Below are positions 18,168 to 27,571 of a DNA stretch of 64,000 nucleotides, piece by piece; positions within the stretch are counted from its first letter, which is position 1; every line of letters begins with the position of its first letter. Made by a program: the position numbers and the translations under genes. Under the pieces are notes generated by a model. It saw nothing but the letters and a program-made list of their open reading frames with translations, was not told the DNA's origin and ran no database searches. Source of the stretch: Endobugula sp965214375 (lineage in GTDB: Bacteria > Pseudomonadota > Gammaproteobacteria > Pseudomonadales > Cellvibrionaceae); NCBI GenBank assembly GCA_965214375.1, contig OZ243947.1, positions 930,001 through 994,000 on the forward strand. Direction: 5' to 3'.

Positions 18168-18731
18168 CTAAGGAAGAATAACGGCTTTTTTAATATAATC
18201 TGGCTTGTTAACAGCACCATTCAACTCTCTGTCTCCGAGCTGAATGGCACGCACTAAATCAAGCCCTTGGGTAACGTTACCGATAACCGTATAGGCGCCA
18301 TTCAGCCCTGAATGCGACTCAGTCATAATAAAAAACTGGCTATTAGCGGAATGGATATAACGACTACGTGCCATACCGACGATACCTGGCTCAAATGGAA
18401 TATCCGAAAACTCCGCTTTCAAATCATCATATTGTGAGCCACCAGTCCCAGCGCGAGACAAATTCAGATCATTAATATTACCAAACTTTACATCCCCTGT
18501 TTGTGCCATAAAATTATCAATCACTCGATGAAAAACAACCCCATCGTAAGCACCTTCAAAGGTTAAGATTCTGATCCGTCTCACATGATTAGGCGCCCTT
18601 TTTTCATCTAATTCAATGGTGACCTTGCCTTTTTCTTTACCAGAAAAAGAGGCAATAGTCAGTTCTAAAGACTCCCCAGACACCATAGAAGAAAATGCCA
18701 GTAACAAAACACCCCAAAAACGCAATAACAT
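18168..18731 (-). CDS. ppiA: Secreted peptidyl-prolyl cis-trans isomerase (cyclophilin)
   Basis: This 187-residue cyclophilin has an N-terminal signal peptide ending near SGES (residue about 20), so it should act in the periplasm on folding envelope proteins. The core motifs VVFHRVIDNFMAQTGD (with the catalytic Arg), HSANSQFFIM and LNGAYTVIGNV are present. Its extent and export signal match PpiA rather than the cytoplasmic PpiB. It precedes ung by 19 bases on the same strand. Confidence 0.9.
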   Translation of the reverse strand: MLLRFWGVLLLAFSSMVSGESLELTIASFSGKEKGKVTIELDEKRAPNHVRRIRILTFEGAYDGVVFHRVIDNFMAQTGDVKFGNINDLNLSRAGTGGSQYDDLKAEFSDIPFEPGIVGMARSRYIHSANSQFFIMTESHSGLNGAYTVIGNVTQGLDLVRAIQLGDRELNGAVNKPDYIKKAVILP

Positions 18732-18746
18732 AAGACACCTTTTTAC

Positions 18747-18930
18747 TTATAATGTGTAGCGAATAAACAACCATAAACCCGCCACGCCAGTAATTATTAA
18801 AATAATGTGATTAAACACTTTTTGAGGAATCCATTCAAGAAAACGCCGTCCAATCACTGCTCCCACTATCACAAACGGTAAACAATGCCATTACGGCAAG
18901 AAATACCAATAGATGAAAATCTAGCAACAT
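18747..18930 (-). pseudogene. Remnant of a TauE/SafE family transporter
   Basis: The 288-base gap between ppiA and chrA contains the two ends of a TauE/SafE permease with the middle missing. The minus-strand ATG at 18928-18930 opens MLLDFHLLVFLAVMALF, a typical N-terminus. After a frame change, the next part reads LPFVIVGAVIGRRFLEWIPQ and continues to RYTL and a TAA at 18747-18749, a typical C-terminus. About 200 residues have been deleted. Family recognition is by eye, but the fused hydrophobic ends in the right order make it convincing. Confidence 0.65.
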
Positions 18931-19019
18931 AGTCTAGCAACGATTCACTGTAACATAGCGATAGTAGATTACGGACGTTGCACTCTACACGCCAACGTAT
19001 CAATTGAAAAGGTCGATCA

Positions 19020-20213
19020 ATGCAGACGCCATCCTTGTGGACAATATTTTGGACATTCCTGAAACTGGGCTGTACTTCTTTTGGTGGACCTATTGCACAT
19101 TTGGGTTATTTTCACGCATCGTTAATTACACAACGACAGTGGCTTACAGCCGATAAATACAGTTCACTGGTCGCCTTGTGCCATTTCATCCCGGGGCCAA
19201 CGAGTTCACAAGTGGGTTTAGGTATCGGATATCATTTGCACGGCTGGCGGGGAGCTATCGCTGCTTGGTCAGGATTTACACTGCCATCAGCCCTGCTAAT
19301 GACTATGGTCGCTATCGGTCTACTCAATAACGATATAGTGTTCACTCGTGAAGTCGTCCATTTGCTGAAATTAGTTGCGATTGCCGTCGTGATACAAGCC
19401 ATTATTCAAATGAGTAGTACCTTACTACCGCGCTGGTCCAACCGCATACTATGCATTGCATGCTTTATCATTGTCATTAGCAGCCAAGCCTTGTTCGAGT
19501 ATTCGTGGGTACCCTATGTCGTGATTATCGTAGCAGGCATTACAGGAAGGCTTTTACTCAAGCCAGTAACGATGACTGATGATAATGTTCCAGCAACAAC
19601 GTCGTCCTGTACACATGCATTCATCGGTATAGTGATTTTTATCAGTTTATTAATTCTATTACCAATCATCACACAATTCATTGATAAGCCGATAGCAATG
19701 TTATTCGATAGCCTGTATCGAATCGGTGCCACAGTATTTGGTGGCGGTCATGTCGTGCTGCCACTGATGCGACAAGAAGTTATGAACCACTCTTCTATCT
19801 CATCGGATATGTTTTTGACCGGTTATAGTCTGGCACAGGCGGTACCTGGTCCATTATTTACATTGGCAAGTTACGTCGGTGCTTTATGGTTATCACATTC
19901 ACCATGGCTGGGCGCCATTGTTGCGACCATCGCAATCTTCCTGCCTTCGTTTATTATTGTTCCTTCTCTGTTAATACTATGGCAGAAAATTCAACATCAC
20001 AACTTGGCACGCGGTGTTCTTGCCGGTGTTAATGCGGCTGTTATTAGCTTACTGGCTACGGTACTTTATAATCCCCTAATCACCTCAAGTGTGGTTTCTA
20101 TAACAGATATCACTATTATCGGTGCATTACTGATGTATTTATTTTTCTTAAAATGGCCAATATGGATCGCCATTCTAACGACAATTATAGTGAGCAGTTT
20201 ATTCCTGTCATAG
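19020..20213 (+). CDS. chrA: Chromate transporter ChrA
   Basis: This 397-residue inner-membrane protein of the CHR family exports chromate. Two homologous halves are visible, each beginning with the family element: FLKLGCTSFGGPIAHLGYFH at about residues 13-32 and the inverted equivalent GATVFGGGHVVLPLMRQE near residues 238-255, followed by AQAVPGPLFT. Ten or so hydrophobic helices span the rest. It stands alone with no chrB regulator nearby, and the physiological substrate in a natural setting may differ. Confidence 0.92.
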   Translation: MQTPSLWTIFWTFLKLGCTSFGGPIAHLGYFHASLITQRQWLTADKYSSLVALCHFIPGPTSSQVGLGIGYHLHGWRGAIAAWSGFTLPSALLMTMVAIGLLNNDIVFTREVVHLLKLVAIAVVIQAIIQMSSTLLPRWSNRILCIACFIIVISSQALFEYSWVPYVVIIVAGITGRLLLKPVTMTDDNVPATTSSCTHAFIGIVIFISLLILLPIITQFIDKPIAMLFDSLYRIGATVFGGGHVVLPLMRQEVMNHSSISSDMFLTGYSLAQAVPGPLFTLASYVGALWLSHSPWLGAIVATIAIFLPSFIIVPSLLILWQKIQHHNLARGVLAGVNAAVISLLATVLYNPLITSSVVSITDITIIGALLMYLFFLKWPIWIAILTTIIVSSLFLS

Positions 20214-20343
20214 TATTAAACAATCGTTGCTGTAAATGATCACAAGTGACAATATTATGATGATATTTTGTAATAAAGTATTTTCATTACTTGCATTTTA
20301 GGATATCGTTGCAACCCTATAAATCATAATAACTATAAGTGCT

Positions 20344-20985
20344 ATGTATCACTTCCATATTGCAGATGACCACCCGCTATTCAGAAGTGCACTGTTAGAG
20401 GTCATCCATCAACATTGTGATGATATTACTATCAGCGAATCTTCCGATCTGGATTCAACATTGACGGCGCTAGATGCCAGTAATGACATTGATTTACTAT
20501 TGTTGGATTTACACATGCCCGGTAGTCAGGATCTATTCGGTTTAATTACTGTCCGCCAGAAATACCCCAGTGTGCCAGTTGTCGTTGTTTCTGCGAGTGA
20601 TGACCCTTCAATCATCAATCGTGCTATGGGTCATGGAGCCAGCGGTTTTATTCCCAAATCATTATCGGCTGACACCCTGCATACGGCCATTAAAACAGTG
20701 GCTGAAGGCGGACAATGGCTACCGCCGAATATTGCACACTCCCTCTCACCCATTACCGATGAAGAAAAATCATTAGCGACAAAAATTTCAACCCTCACCC
20801 CACAACAATACCGTGTACTGTGTTATTTGCGAGAAGGATGGCTAAATAAACAAATAGGATTTGAGCTCGGGGTAACAGAAGCTACGGTGAAAGCACACAT
20901 TACCGCTATTTTCAGGAAGCTGGGCGTCACCAATCGCACTCAGGCTGTGATTGAGCTAAGCAAAATGGCCTTGGAATCCAACTAA
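20344..20985 (+). CDS. LuxR-family response regulator (CrbR/AgmR-like)
   Basis: This 213-residue two-component regulator has a receiver domain with the acidic pair DD (8-9), phosphoacceptor Asp55 in LLLLDLHMPG and Lys near residue 104. A NarL/LuxR helix-turn-helix follows, with LTPQQYRVLCYLREGWLNKQ and VKAHITAIFRKLGVTNRTQA. It converges on the symporter-kinase gene (16 bases apart) and lies beside a DUF4212/symporter pair. By analogy with CrbS/CrbR of Vibrio cholerae and related species, it probably activates acetate-use genes such as acs and actP. The target genes are inferred. Confidence 0.9.
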   Translation: MYHFHIADDHPLFRSALLEVIHQHCDDITISESSDLDSTLTALDASNDIDLLLLDLHMPGSQDLFGLITVRQKYPSVPVVVVSASDDPSIINRAMGHGASGFIPKSLSADTLHTAIKTVAEGGQWLPPNIAHSLSPITDEEKSLATKISTLTPQQYRVLCYLREGWLNKQIGFELGVTEATVKAHITAIFRKLGVTNRTQAVIELSKMALESN

Positions 20986-21001
20986 TTCCTGTTGTTTCAC
21001 C

Positions 21002-24000
21002 TTACTCTTTAAATTGCGTTAATAAAGCACGCAAACGTGCTGGCTTTACAGGTTTGCGTAAGAACTGGAACCCTTTTGCCACAGCCCGATCGGGCAAGTC
21101 TAACTCTGTTGCTGCCGAAATAATACACACGCAAACAGGCTGTTGTTTTTTTAAAGACTTCCATGCTGCTGTCATTTCATCGGTCAATGCCAACCCGTCG
21201 ACATCATACTCGTCTAACTGATAGTCCATCAGTAGTACATCCGGAATGAGTGCATCATTTTTTTGCGTGCGTTCCAAATAACTCCGGGCTTCTGCAACAC
21301 TATTCAATGCCGTCATACGACAACCCCATGTTTCTAATAACGTAGATGTTGCTAATACATTATGTTTTTCATCATCCACATACACAATATGCAAATCTTC
21401 CAGACCTGTTTTCGTGTTCTGTGGCTGATTCACCACCCCCTCCTGCGCTACGTAATCAGACAAGGGGACAACCACTGAAAAACAACTTCCCTTCTTGAGT
21501 TGAGAACGGCAATAAACAGGATGGCTTAACAATTCACTAAAACGTGCAACAACCGATAAACCCAAACCAATACCATCGACACTGGTTTCCTTGGAATGAA
21601 TACGGTAAAAATCATCAAAAATAGCGGTTTTTTCATGCTCAGCAATACCTGCTCCAGTGTCCAACACACAAATTTCGACACCGGGCTGCCCCTTAGCCAA
21701 AATAACGCGTCGGCATCCGAGCAAAATTTTTCCCTGCTGAGTATATTTAATCGCATTTGATACAAAATTTTGCACAATACGATGCAAATAATGTCGGTCT
21801 GAAAAAACAGAAACGCTAGTTTTACAATAACGAATAGTCAATGGAAGAGATGCGGCAACTGCTCCTGCGCTGCTCCCGTACCCTCCATCCGAGGAGGGTA
21901 ACAACTGCACACTGGCTTCAGATACAATACTCGACAGCATGTCATGTAATCTAAAGTTCGTTAGATTTGGTTGAATGCCGCCACTATCCAGTTTGGATAC
22001 CTCCAGTAATGTCGAGATAATAGACTCTGTATTTTGTATGGCCGATTTTAATTGCGTAATAATATGGCTATCTTCGGTATAACTTTTATTATCCATCAAT
22101 GCACTGGCATACAAACTGGCTGCATTCAACGGTTGCATAATATCGTGGCTCGCCAATGCCAGAAATTTGGTTTTTAGGGCATTGGCTTCATCTGCCTGCT
22201 TTTTGGCTTTGCGTAACTCCTGCTCAATCTGAGTACGCTGATTAATTTCTCGAATTAAATGGTTATTCGCCTCTTCCAGCTTCTGCGTACGCTCAAAAAC
22301 ATGTTGCTCCAAATTAGCATTGGCATCTTCCAGCCCTTTTTGTATATTAATAAATTCGGTAATGTCATCGTAAGTGGTAACATAGCCGCCATTAGGAAGC
22401 GGCTGGCCTTTGATCTCAATCACCATATCGTCATCATGAAAACGTACCACCCGGTAAGCTTTACCTTGCGACATATAGGATAGACGTTTACGAATCATCG
22501 ACTCCATATCGCCATGACCTAGCATCCCTCTCTGGCCGTTGAAGCGCATAATATCTGAAACATGACAACCAATATGTAATAAACCCTCAGGATATGAAAA
22601 CATATCTTCATAACGCTGGTTCCATGCAATTAAGCGCAAATCACTATCGACAACACTAATACCGGACGAAATATTTTCAAAAGAGGCCGACAACATTTCC
22701 TGATTAAACTGTAAGGCTTTTGTTGTTTCACCAAACAGATTAGCCACATCAGCAACCGCCAACTCTTTACCACTGTACAGTGTTTGAATAATGGCCTGAG
22801 AAGACGCAACACCCACAACACCAGCCAGCGATTTTTGTGCACGTTCAATAACCGCCTGTTTTTCTTCTCCTCCTGCTTTAAAGTCTTTTGCAGAAAAAAG
22901 ATTGTTGGTTAATGGTTCACCCAAAAATTTATTCAATAAAGCCCGTAAATCAGCAAGATTAATCGCGTCGTAATATTTATAATTACCTTTCTCAAGATTG
23001 GTAAACGCCGCCGCCTGCATACGGTCCACCAGTTTTTCCGGTGAGGTTACCGAATACCAGCAATAAAAAAGAATATTAGCACTTAGGCTAATGATCACTC
23101 CCCTTGTAAAGCTGTCACCAACACTGACATTAAATAAATATTCTGGACGCAACCATAAAAAATCAAACAATCCACGCTGTAAAATGACCGGACTCACAAG
23201 ACCTGCCTCAGCTAACAAGGGAATCATTAAGGTATAAAACCACAAGGTTACACCTACCGTCAGCCCCATATATAAACCTGTCGCATTGCCTCTGCGCCAA
23301 TACAAGCCAAATAAAATAGCGGGAGCCAGTTGTACCACTAATGCAAACGCAATCAAACCAATACTGGTGAGTGCTGCATTTTCTGCCAGTACACTTTGAT
23401 AAACATAGGCGCCTATCACAACCAGAATAACGGTAAGACGGCGTGAAAAAATTAAGCTACGTGAAAATTCATATTGGGTATTACGTGCTTTTTGACGACG
23501 AATCAATAACGGCAAAATCACATCGTTACTCAACATCTGGCTTAATGTGACTGTTGCAACAATAATCATTGCGGTTGCAGCAGAAAAACCACCTAAAAAT
23601 GCGAGCATGCCCAACCATGGCAATCCCTGAGAGATAGGTAAGGCAATCATATAATCGTCACCACTCACACCATTACCAGTCGCAAACAAGGCATTTCCTG
23701 TCGCTGCAATAATCACGATACAAAGACAGATAATTAATAAATAGGCGGTAAACCCCCAGCGCGCATAAGATAAGTGCTGCGGTGATAAACATTCCACAAA
23801 GGTCACATGAAACATACGCGGCAAACAAAAAATAGCGCAGACAGCCAAAATCGTTTCCACTATAAATCGTAACCACGGCAAGTTTTTTTCTGAATAGCTT
23901 TGTGCCTCTTGTGTCATCAATTGTGCAACGGCTTGCATATCCATATTGGGTAGCCAACGTAAGGCAAAAATAGCCACCACGACAAATACAATAAATTTCA

Positions 24001-24667
24001 TCGCTGATTCAAAGGCAATAGCTGACATTAAGCCAGAATGATAACCGGACATATCCAAACGTTTGGCACCAAACAGTAAGCTAAAAGCAATCATGCTCAA
24101 GCCAACCAAAAATGTGAGATCCTGACTTAACAAAATTGGCTCTTGCACCGTCAAGAGTAAGGTATCCGATACGGCTTTTAATTGCAGGGCAATATAGGGA
24201 ATCGTCGCTAACAGAACCACAAGACTGACGGTAGCGGCGACGCCTTGACGCTTACCATAACGCGAAGCGATAAAATCCGCGATACTGTGAATATGTTCCT
24301 GCTGACAGACGGTATAGATACGCTGAAGAACCGGAAAACCAACAGTAAACAATAAAACAGGACCCAGTAGAATCGGTAAAAAGCTCCATCCTTTATTCGA
24401 CGCTGTACCAACCAAGCCGTAAAAGGTCCACGACGTACAATACACCCCCAGCGCCAAGGCATAAATGGCAGGATGACGAGCCCAGCTTGCTTTAACAAAG
24501 TGCTGCTTGTCACCGAGACGGGCAACAAAAAACAGTACAAAGATATAGCTGAAGACAATAACAAGAACAATACCGGGTGACACAATAAACCCCTGATTAT
24601 TTTTATTCTGCCACTCTATCACTATCTGACTGGTCACGCATCCTGACAGCCGCTCTATCGTAGACAT
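21002..24667 (-). CDS. Sodium:solute symporter-type hybrid histidine kinase (CrbS/CbrA-like)
   Basis: This 1,221-residue membrane sensor has, in order, an SSS-family permease-like domain of about 13 helices (residues 25-560), a PAS domain (about 650-770), a coiled coil, HisKA with His841 in ALASHDIMQPL, HATPase with NFVSNAIKYTQ, DTGAGIAE and GIGLGLSV, and a C-terminal receiver domain with Asp1148 in VLLMDYQLDE. Fusion of a transporter-like domain to a kinase is the hallmark of CbrA/CrbS proteins, which sense nutrient flux. It is divergent from the DUF4212-symporter pair and convergent with the response regulator, so the four genes form one acetate or carboxylate module. Confidence 0.92.
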   Translation of the reverse strand: MSTIERLSGCVTSQIVIEWQNKNNQGFIVSPGIVLVIVFSYIFVLFFVARLGDKQHFVKASWARHPAIYALALGVYCTSWTFYGLVGTASNKGWSFLPILLGPVLLFTVGFPVLQRIYTVCQQEHIHSIADFIASRYGKRQGVAATVSLVVLLATIPYIALQLKAVSDTLLLTVQEPILLSQDLTFLVGLSMIAFSLLFGAKRLDMSGYHSGLMSAIAFESAMKFIVFVVVAIFALRWLPNMDMQAVAQLMTQEAQSYSEKNLPWLRFIVETILAVCAIFCLPRMFHVTFVECLSPQHLSYARWGFTAYLLIICLCIVIIAATGNALFATGNGVSGDDYMIALPISQGLPWLGMLAFLGGFSAATAMIIVATVTLSQMLSNDVILPLLIRRQKARNTQYEFSRSLIFSRRLTVILVVIGAYVYQSVLAENAALTSIGLIAFALVVQLAPAILFGLYWRRGNATGLYMGLTVGVTLWFYTLMIPLLAEAGLVSPVILQRGLFDFLWLRPEYLFNVSVGDSFTRGVIISLSANILFYCWYSVTSPEKLVDRMQAAAFTNLEKGNYKYYDAINLADLRALLNKFLGEPLTNNLFSAKDFKAGGEEKQAVIERAQKSLAGVVGVASSQAIIQTLYSGKELAVADVANLFGETTKALQFNQEMLSASFENISSGISVVDSDLRLIAWNQRYEDMFSYPEGLLHIGCHVSDIMRFNGQRGMLGHGDMESMIRKRLSYMSQGKAYRVVRFHDDDMVIEIKGQPLPNGGYVTTYDDITEFINIQKGLEDANANLEQHVFERTQKLEEANNHLIREINQRTQIEQELRKAKKQADEANALKTKFLALASHDIMQPLNAASLYASALMDNKSYTEDSHIITQLKSAIQNTESIISTLLEVSKLDSGGIQPNLTNFRLHDMLSSIVSEASVQLLPSSDGGYGSSAGAVAASLPLTIRYCKTSVSVFSDRHYLHRIVQNFVSNAIKYTQQGKILLGCRRVILAKGQPGVEICVLDTGAGIAEHEKTAIFDDFYRIHSKETSVDGIGLGLSVVARFSELLSHPVYCRSQLKKGSCFSVVVPLSDYVAQEGVVNQPQNTKTGLEDLHIVYVDDEKHNVLATSTLLETWGCRMTALNSVAEARSYLERTQKNDALIPDVLLMDYQLDEYDVDGLALTDEMTAAWKSLKKQQPVCVCIISAATELDLPDRAVAKGFQFLRKPVKPARLRALLTQFKE

Positions 24668-24773
24668 TAGTATTATATAGACGTTGGTCTTGCATAGACC
24701 ATTGTAGAAAAGCCATTCAATAACGCTATTGATAGAGTAGAACCAGTACTACAACAATAATGAGGGCAATATT

Positions 24774-25040
24774 ATGTCTTTAGATAAAGAACAGGCCAAT
24801 GCCTATTGGCAGGCCAATATCAAGCTGGTACTGAAGTTACTGGCGATCTGGTTTGTTGCCGCATACTGCTGCAGCATCTTGTTTGTTGATTTACTCAACA
24901 CCATTCAAATCGGTGGTTATAAACTCGGCTTCTGGTTTGCTCAACAAGGCTCGATGTATATCTTCGTTTGCCTAATTTTCTACTACGCCAAAAAGATCGG
25001 TGAACTCGACCGTGAATATGGCGTTGATGAAGACGAATAA
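24774..25040 (+). CDS. DUF4212 symporter small subunit
   Basis: This 88-residue protein has two membrane helices (about residues 22-45 and 52-75) and an acidic tail. The family is regularly encoded just upstream of a large sodium:solute symporter and is annotated as its small subunit. The spacing to the next gene is 12 bases, with the strong ribosome-binding site AAGGAGGAG between them. Its charged N-terminus EQANAYWQANIKLVLKLL is typical. Confidence 0.92.
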   Translation: MSLDKEQANAYWQANIKLVLKLLAIWFVAAYCCSILFVDLLNTIQIGGYKLGFWFAQQGSMYIFVCLIFYYAKKIGELDREYGVDEDE

Positions 25041-25052
25041 GGAGGAGATATC

Positions 25053-26804
25053 ATGGACCTACAAACGTTAACATTTATTATCGTTGGATTGACCTTCGCC
25101 GTTTACATTGGTATTGCCATTTGGGCAAAAGCCAGTTCCACCAGTGAATTTTATATTGCCGGTGGTGGCATCAACCCTGTTGCCAATGGTATGGCGACCG
25201 CTGCCGACTGGATGTCCGCGGCGTCCTTTATTTCAATGGCTGGGTTAATTGCTTTTTACGGCTACGGTGGTTCGGTGTTCCTGATGGGCTGGACAGGTGG
25301 TTATGTACTGCTTGCCTTGTTATTAGCGCCCTACTTGCGGAAGTTCGGTAAATTTACGGTACCGGAATTTATCGGTGATCGTTACTACTCCAAAGCCGCT
25401 CGCGTGGTTGCGGTCGCCTGTTTAATTATCGCCTCGGTTACTTATGTGATCGGTCAGATGAAGGGTATCGGTGTTGCGTTTTCACGCTTCTTGGAAGTTG
25501 ATTACAACACTGGCTTAATGACAGGTATGGGCATTGTCTTTATTTACGCCGTACTCGGCGGCATGAAGGGTATTACCTATACGCAAATAGCCCAATATGT
25601 CATTTTAATTTTCGCTTATACCATTCCAGCTATTTTTATCTCACTTAACTTAACAGGTAACCCACTGCCACAATTAGGCCTTGGCAGCACATTGGTCGGC
25701 ACAGAGACGTATCTATTGGATCGGCTAGATCAGGTGGTAACAGAACTTGGCTTTGCAGAATACACGACACAAGAACGGCTAGGCACGTTTAATATGTTTG
25801 TATATACCATGTCGCTCATGATTGGTACTGCGGGTCTACCTCATGTGATTATTCGTTTCTTTACCGTGAAGAAAGTTCGTGATGCACGCACTTCCGCAGG
25901 TTGGGCATTGGTATTTATTACCATTCTTTACACGTCTGCTCCTGCCGTTGCGGCAATGGCTCGTTTAAATCTGATGGATACCATTCAGCCGGCTGCGGGT
26001 CAAAACTTGGCTTATGATGAACGTCCAAGCTGGTTCAAGAACTGGGAAAAAACCGGCCTACTGAAATTTGAAGATAAAAACGGTGATGGCAAAATTCAGT
26101 ACACGGCCGATAAAGCTACTAATGAAATGGTGAAAGTTGACCGCGACATTATGGTATTGGCTAATCCTGAAATTGCCAAACTACCTAACTGGGTGATCGC
26201 ATTAGTCGCGGCTGGTGGTCTTGCCGCAGCCCTATCAACTGCGGCAGGCTTATTACTGGCAATATCTGCATCCATTTCACATGACTTGTTCAAAGGTGTA
26301 TGGATGCCGGATATTTCCGAGAAGAACGAGCTAATTGCCGGCCGGATATCCATGGCGGGTGCAATCTTTCTCGCGGGTTATCTTGGCTTTAACCCACCTG
26401 ACTTTGCCGCAGGTACGGTTGCTCTGGCCTTTGGCTTGGCAGCATCCTCCATCTTCCCAGCATTAATGATGGGCATCTTCAATAAGAAGATGAACAAAGA
26501 AGGAGCGATTGCGGGTATGGTTGCAGGTATTACTATTACCCTGCTCTATGTATTCCAACATAAGGGGGTTATGTTTATTGCCAGCACGTCCTTCTTGGGT
26601 GATATGTCGCCTAACTGGTTCCTGGGTATTGAACCTAATGCCTTCGGTGCTATTGGTGCTGTTGTTAACTTCGTCGTTGCGACCGTGGTATCACGTGTGA
26701 CTCAAGAGCCACCCGAAGAGATTCAACATCTGGTTGATGACATTCGTGTACCCGGTAATGCAGGCCCTGCACGTCATCTGAATCCCGATAGTTCTCCCAC
26801 ATAG
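25053..26804 (+). CDS. Sodium:solute symporter, acetate-type (VC_2705 family)
   Basis: This 583-residue SSS-family permease has about 13 transmembrane helices. Typical motifs are SEFYIAGGGINPVANGMATA in the N-terminal half, ADWMSAASFISMAGL, and GLPHVIIRFFTVKKVRDAR in the middle. A long periplasmic or cytoplasmic loop (residues about 315-375) has an EF-hand-like DKNGDGKIQ stretch, common in this subfamily. The pairing with DUF4212 and the CrbSR-like regulators points to acetate or another short carboxylate. It ends in a strong terminator at 26839-26868. Confidence 0.92.
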   Translation: MDLQTLTFIIVGLTFAVYIGIAIWAKASSTSEFYIAGGGINPVANGMATAADWMSAASFISMAGLIAFYGYGGSVFLMGWTGGYVLLALLLAPYLRKFGKFTVPEFIGDRYYSKAARVVAVACLIIASVTYVIGQMKGIGVAFSRFLEVDYNTGLMTGMGIVFIYAVLGGMKGITYTQIAQYVILIFAYTIPAIFISLNLTGNPLPQLGLGSTLVGTETYLLDRLDQVVTELGFAEYTTQERLGTFNMFVYTMSLMIGTAGLPHVIIRFFTVKKVRDARTSAGWALVFITILYTSAPAVAAMARLNLMDTIQPAAGQNLAYDERPSWFKNWEKTGLLKFEDKNGDGKIQYTADKATNEMVKVDRDIMVLANPEIAKLPNWVIALVAAGGLAAALSTAAGLLLAISASISHDLFKGVWMPDISEKNELIAGRISMAGAIFLAGYLGFNPPDFAAGTVALAFGLAASSIFPALMMGIFNKKMNKEGAIAGMVAGITITLLYVFQHKGVMFIASTSFLGDMSPNWFLGIEPNAFGAIGAVVNFVVATVVSRVTQEPPEEIQHLVDDIRVPGNAGPARHLNPDSSPT

Positions 26805-26838
26805 TAACTACCCCCTGCCCCTAACCAAGTCAGTTTTA

Positions 26839-26868
26839 AAGCCCCGTTTTCACGGGGCTTATTTTTTT
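26839..26868 (+). terminator. Rho-independent terminator after the symporter
   Basis: Eight-base arms aagccccg/cggggctt enclose a short loop and are followed by a run of seven T residues at 26862-26868. It lies 35 bases after the symporter stop, on the correct strand. Confidence 0.9.
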
Positions 26869-26888
26869 AGTGGGCATTTAAACATAAA

Positions 26889-26984
26889 CAAGTAATAATG
26901 TTATTTAAGACACGCATAAATACATCCCTGTAGCTCGTTTACGGCATCCCTGCCTCCAACGGTCTTAAATAACATTATTACTTG
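26889..26984. repeat. 23-base perfect terminal inverted repeat element (REP/MITE-like)
   Basis: A 96-base element is bounded by perfect 23-base inverted arms, 26889-26911 and 26962-26984. The 50-base interior holds two near-copies of a catccctg motif (tacatccctgtagctcg and ggcatccctgcctcc). It encodes nothing. This layout resembles the dispersed intergenic repeats common in Cellvibrionales-like genomes. No second copy was noticed in this window. Confidence 0.75.
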
Positions 26985-27028
26985 CCTACGCTCAGGAAAG
27001 GCAAATACATTAAAAATAGAGATTTTTT

Positions 27029-27529
27029 ATGATCAACGTACTCACCAATAAACACGTGATTATCGCTATGATTGTGGCGCCTATTCTAGCCGTCATTGCC
27101 TATTTTGCAGTTGATCACTACGTCAGCGAAAAACCCCATCAAGCGGTTAAAGGTGCGTCTTACCCTCTCGTTGCCAAATCTAATTGCCGCTATGAAAGTG
27201 GCAAATGTACGCTACAAAACGGTGATATCAAAGTAAGTATCACGGCTGAAATCATTGGCGCCACCGCTGCCAATATTCTGCTTGAAAGTAATATTGCACT
27301 ACAAGGTGCAAAAATAGCGCTTGCTCAAGAAGGTAAAAATAGCACACCACTCAACATGACAAGCCAACATAATGAAAGTACTCAATGGGTGGTATCAGTA
27401 ACGCCTGATCTTTTGGACAACACTCAACTTCAACTGGCTTTATCCATCAATGATACGGTCTATTTTGGTGAAGTCAGCACCGTGTTTGCCAACTATAAAA
27501 CAGGATTTTCACAAAAGAACTTTAAATAA
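27029..27529 (+). CDS. Membrane-anchored periplasmic protein of unknown function
   Basis: This 166-residue protein has an N-terminal membrane anchor (about residues 8-27) and a periplasmic beta-rich domain with two cysteines (SNCRYESGKC) that could form a disulfide. No catalytic motif is visible. ATG 27029 is preceded by a moderate ribosome-binding site (GAGA). It stands alone between the repeat element and a bidirectional terminator. The gene is likely real on frame length and coherent topology; the function is unknown. Confidence 0.78.
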   Translation: MINVLTNKHVIIAMIVAPILAVIAYFAVDHYVSEKPHQAVKGASYPLVAKSNCRYESGKCTLQNGDIKVSITAEIIGATAANILLESNIALQGAKIALAQEGKNSTPLNMTSQHNESTQWVVSVTPDLLDNTQLQLALSINDTVYFGEVSTVFANYKTGFSQKNFK

Positions 27530-27541
27530 AGTGGTGCCGTT

Positions 27542-27568
27542 TTTGCCTTTTGTTCAACAAAAGGCAAA
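27542..27568. terminator. Bidirectional terminator between converging genes
   Basis: Eleven-base arms tttgccttttg/caaaaggcaaa flank a five-base loop, with T/A-rich flanks on both sides. It serves the anchor protein gene (plus) and msrA (minus), which converge here. Confidence 0.85.
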
Positions 27569-27571
27569 CCA

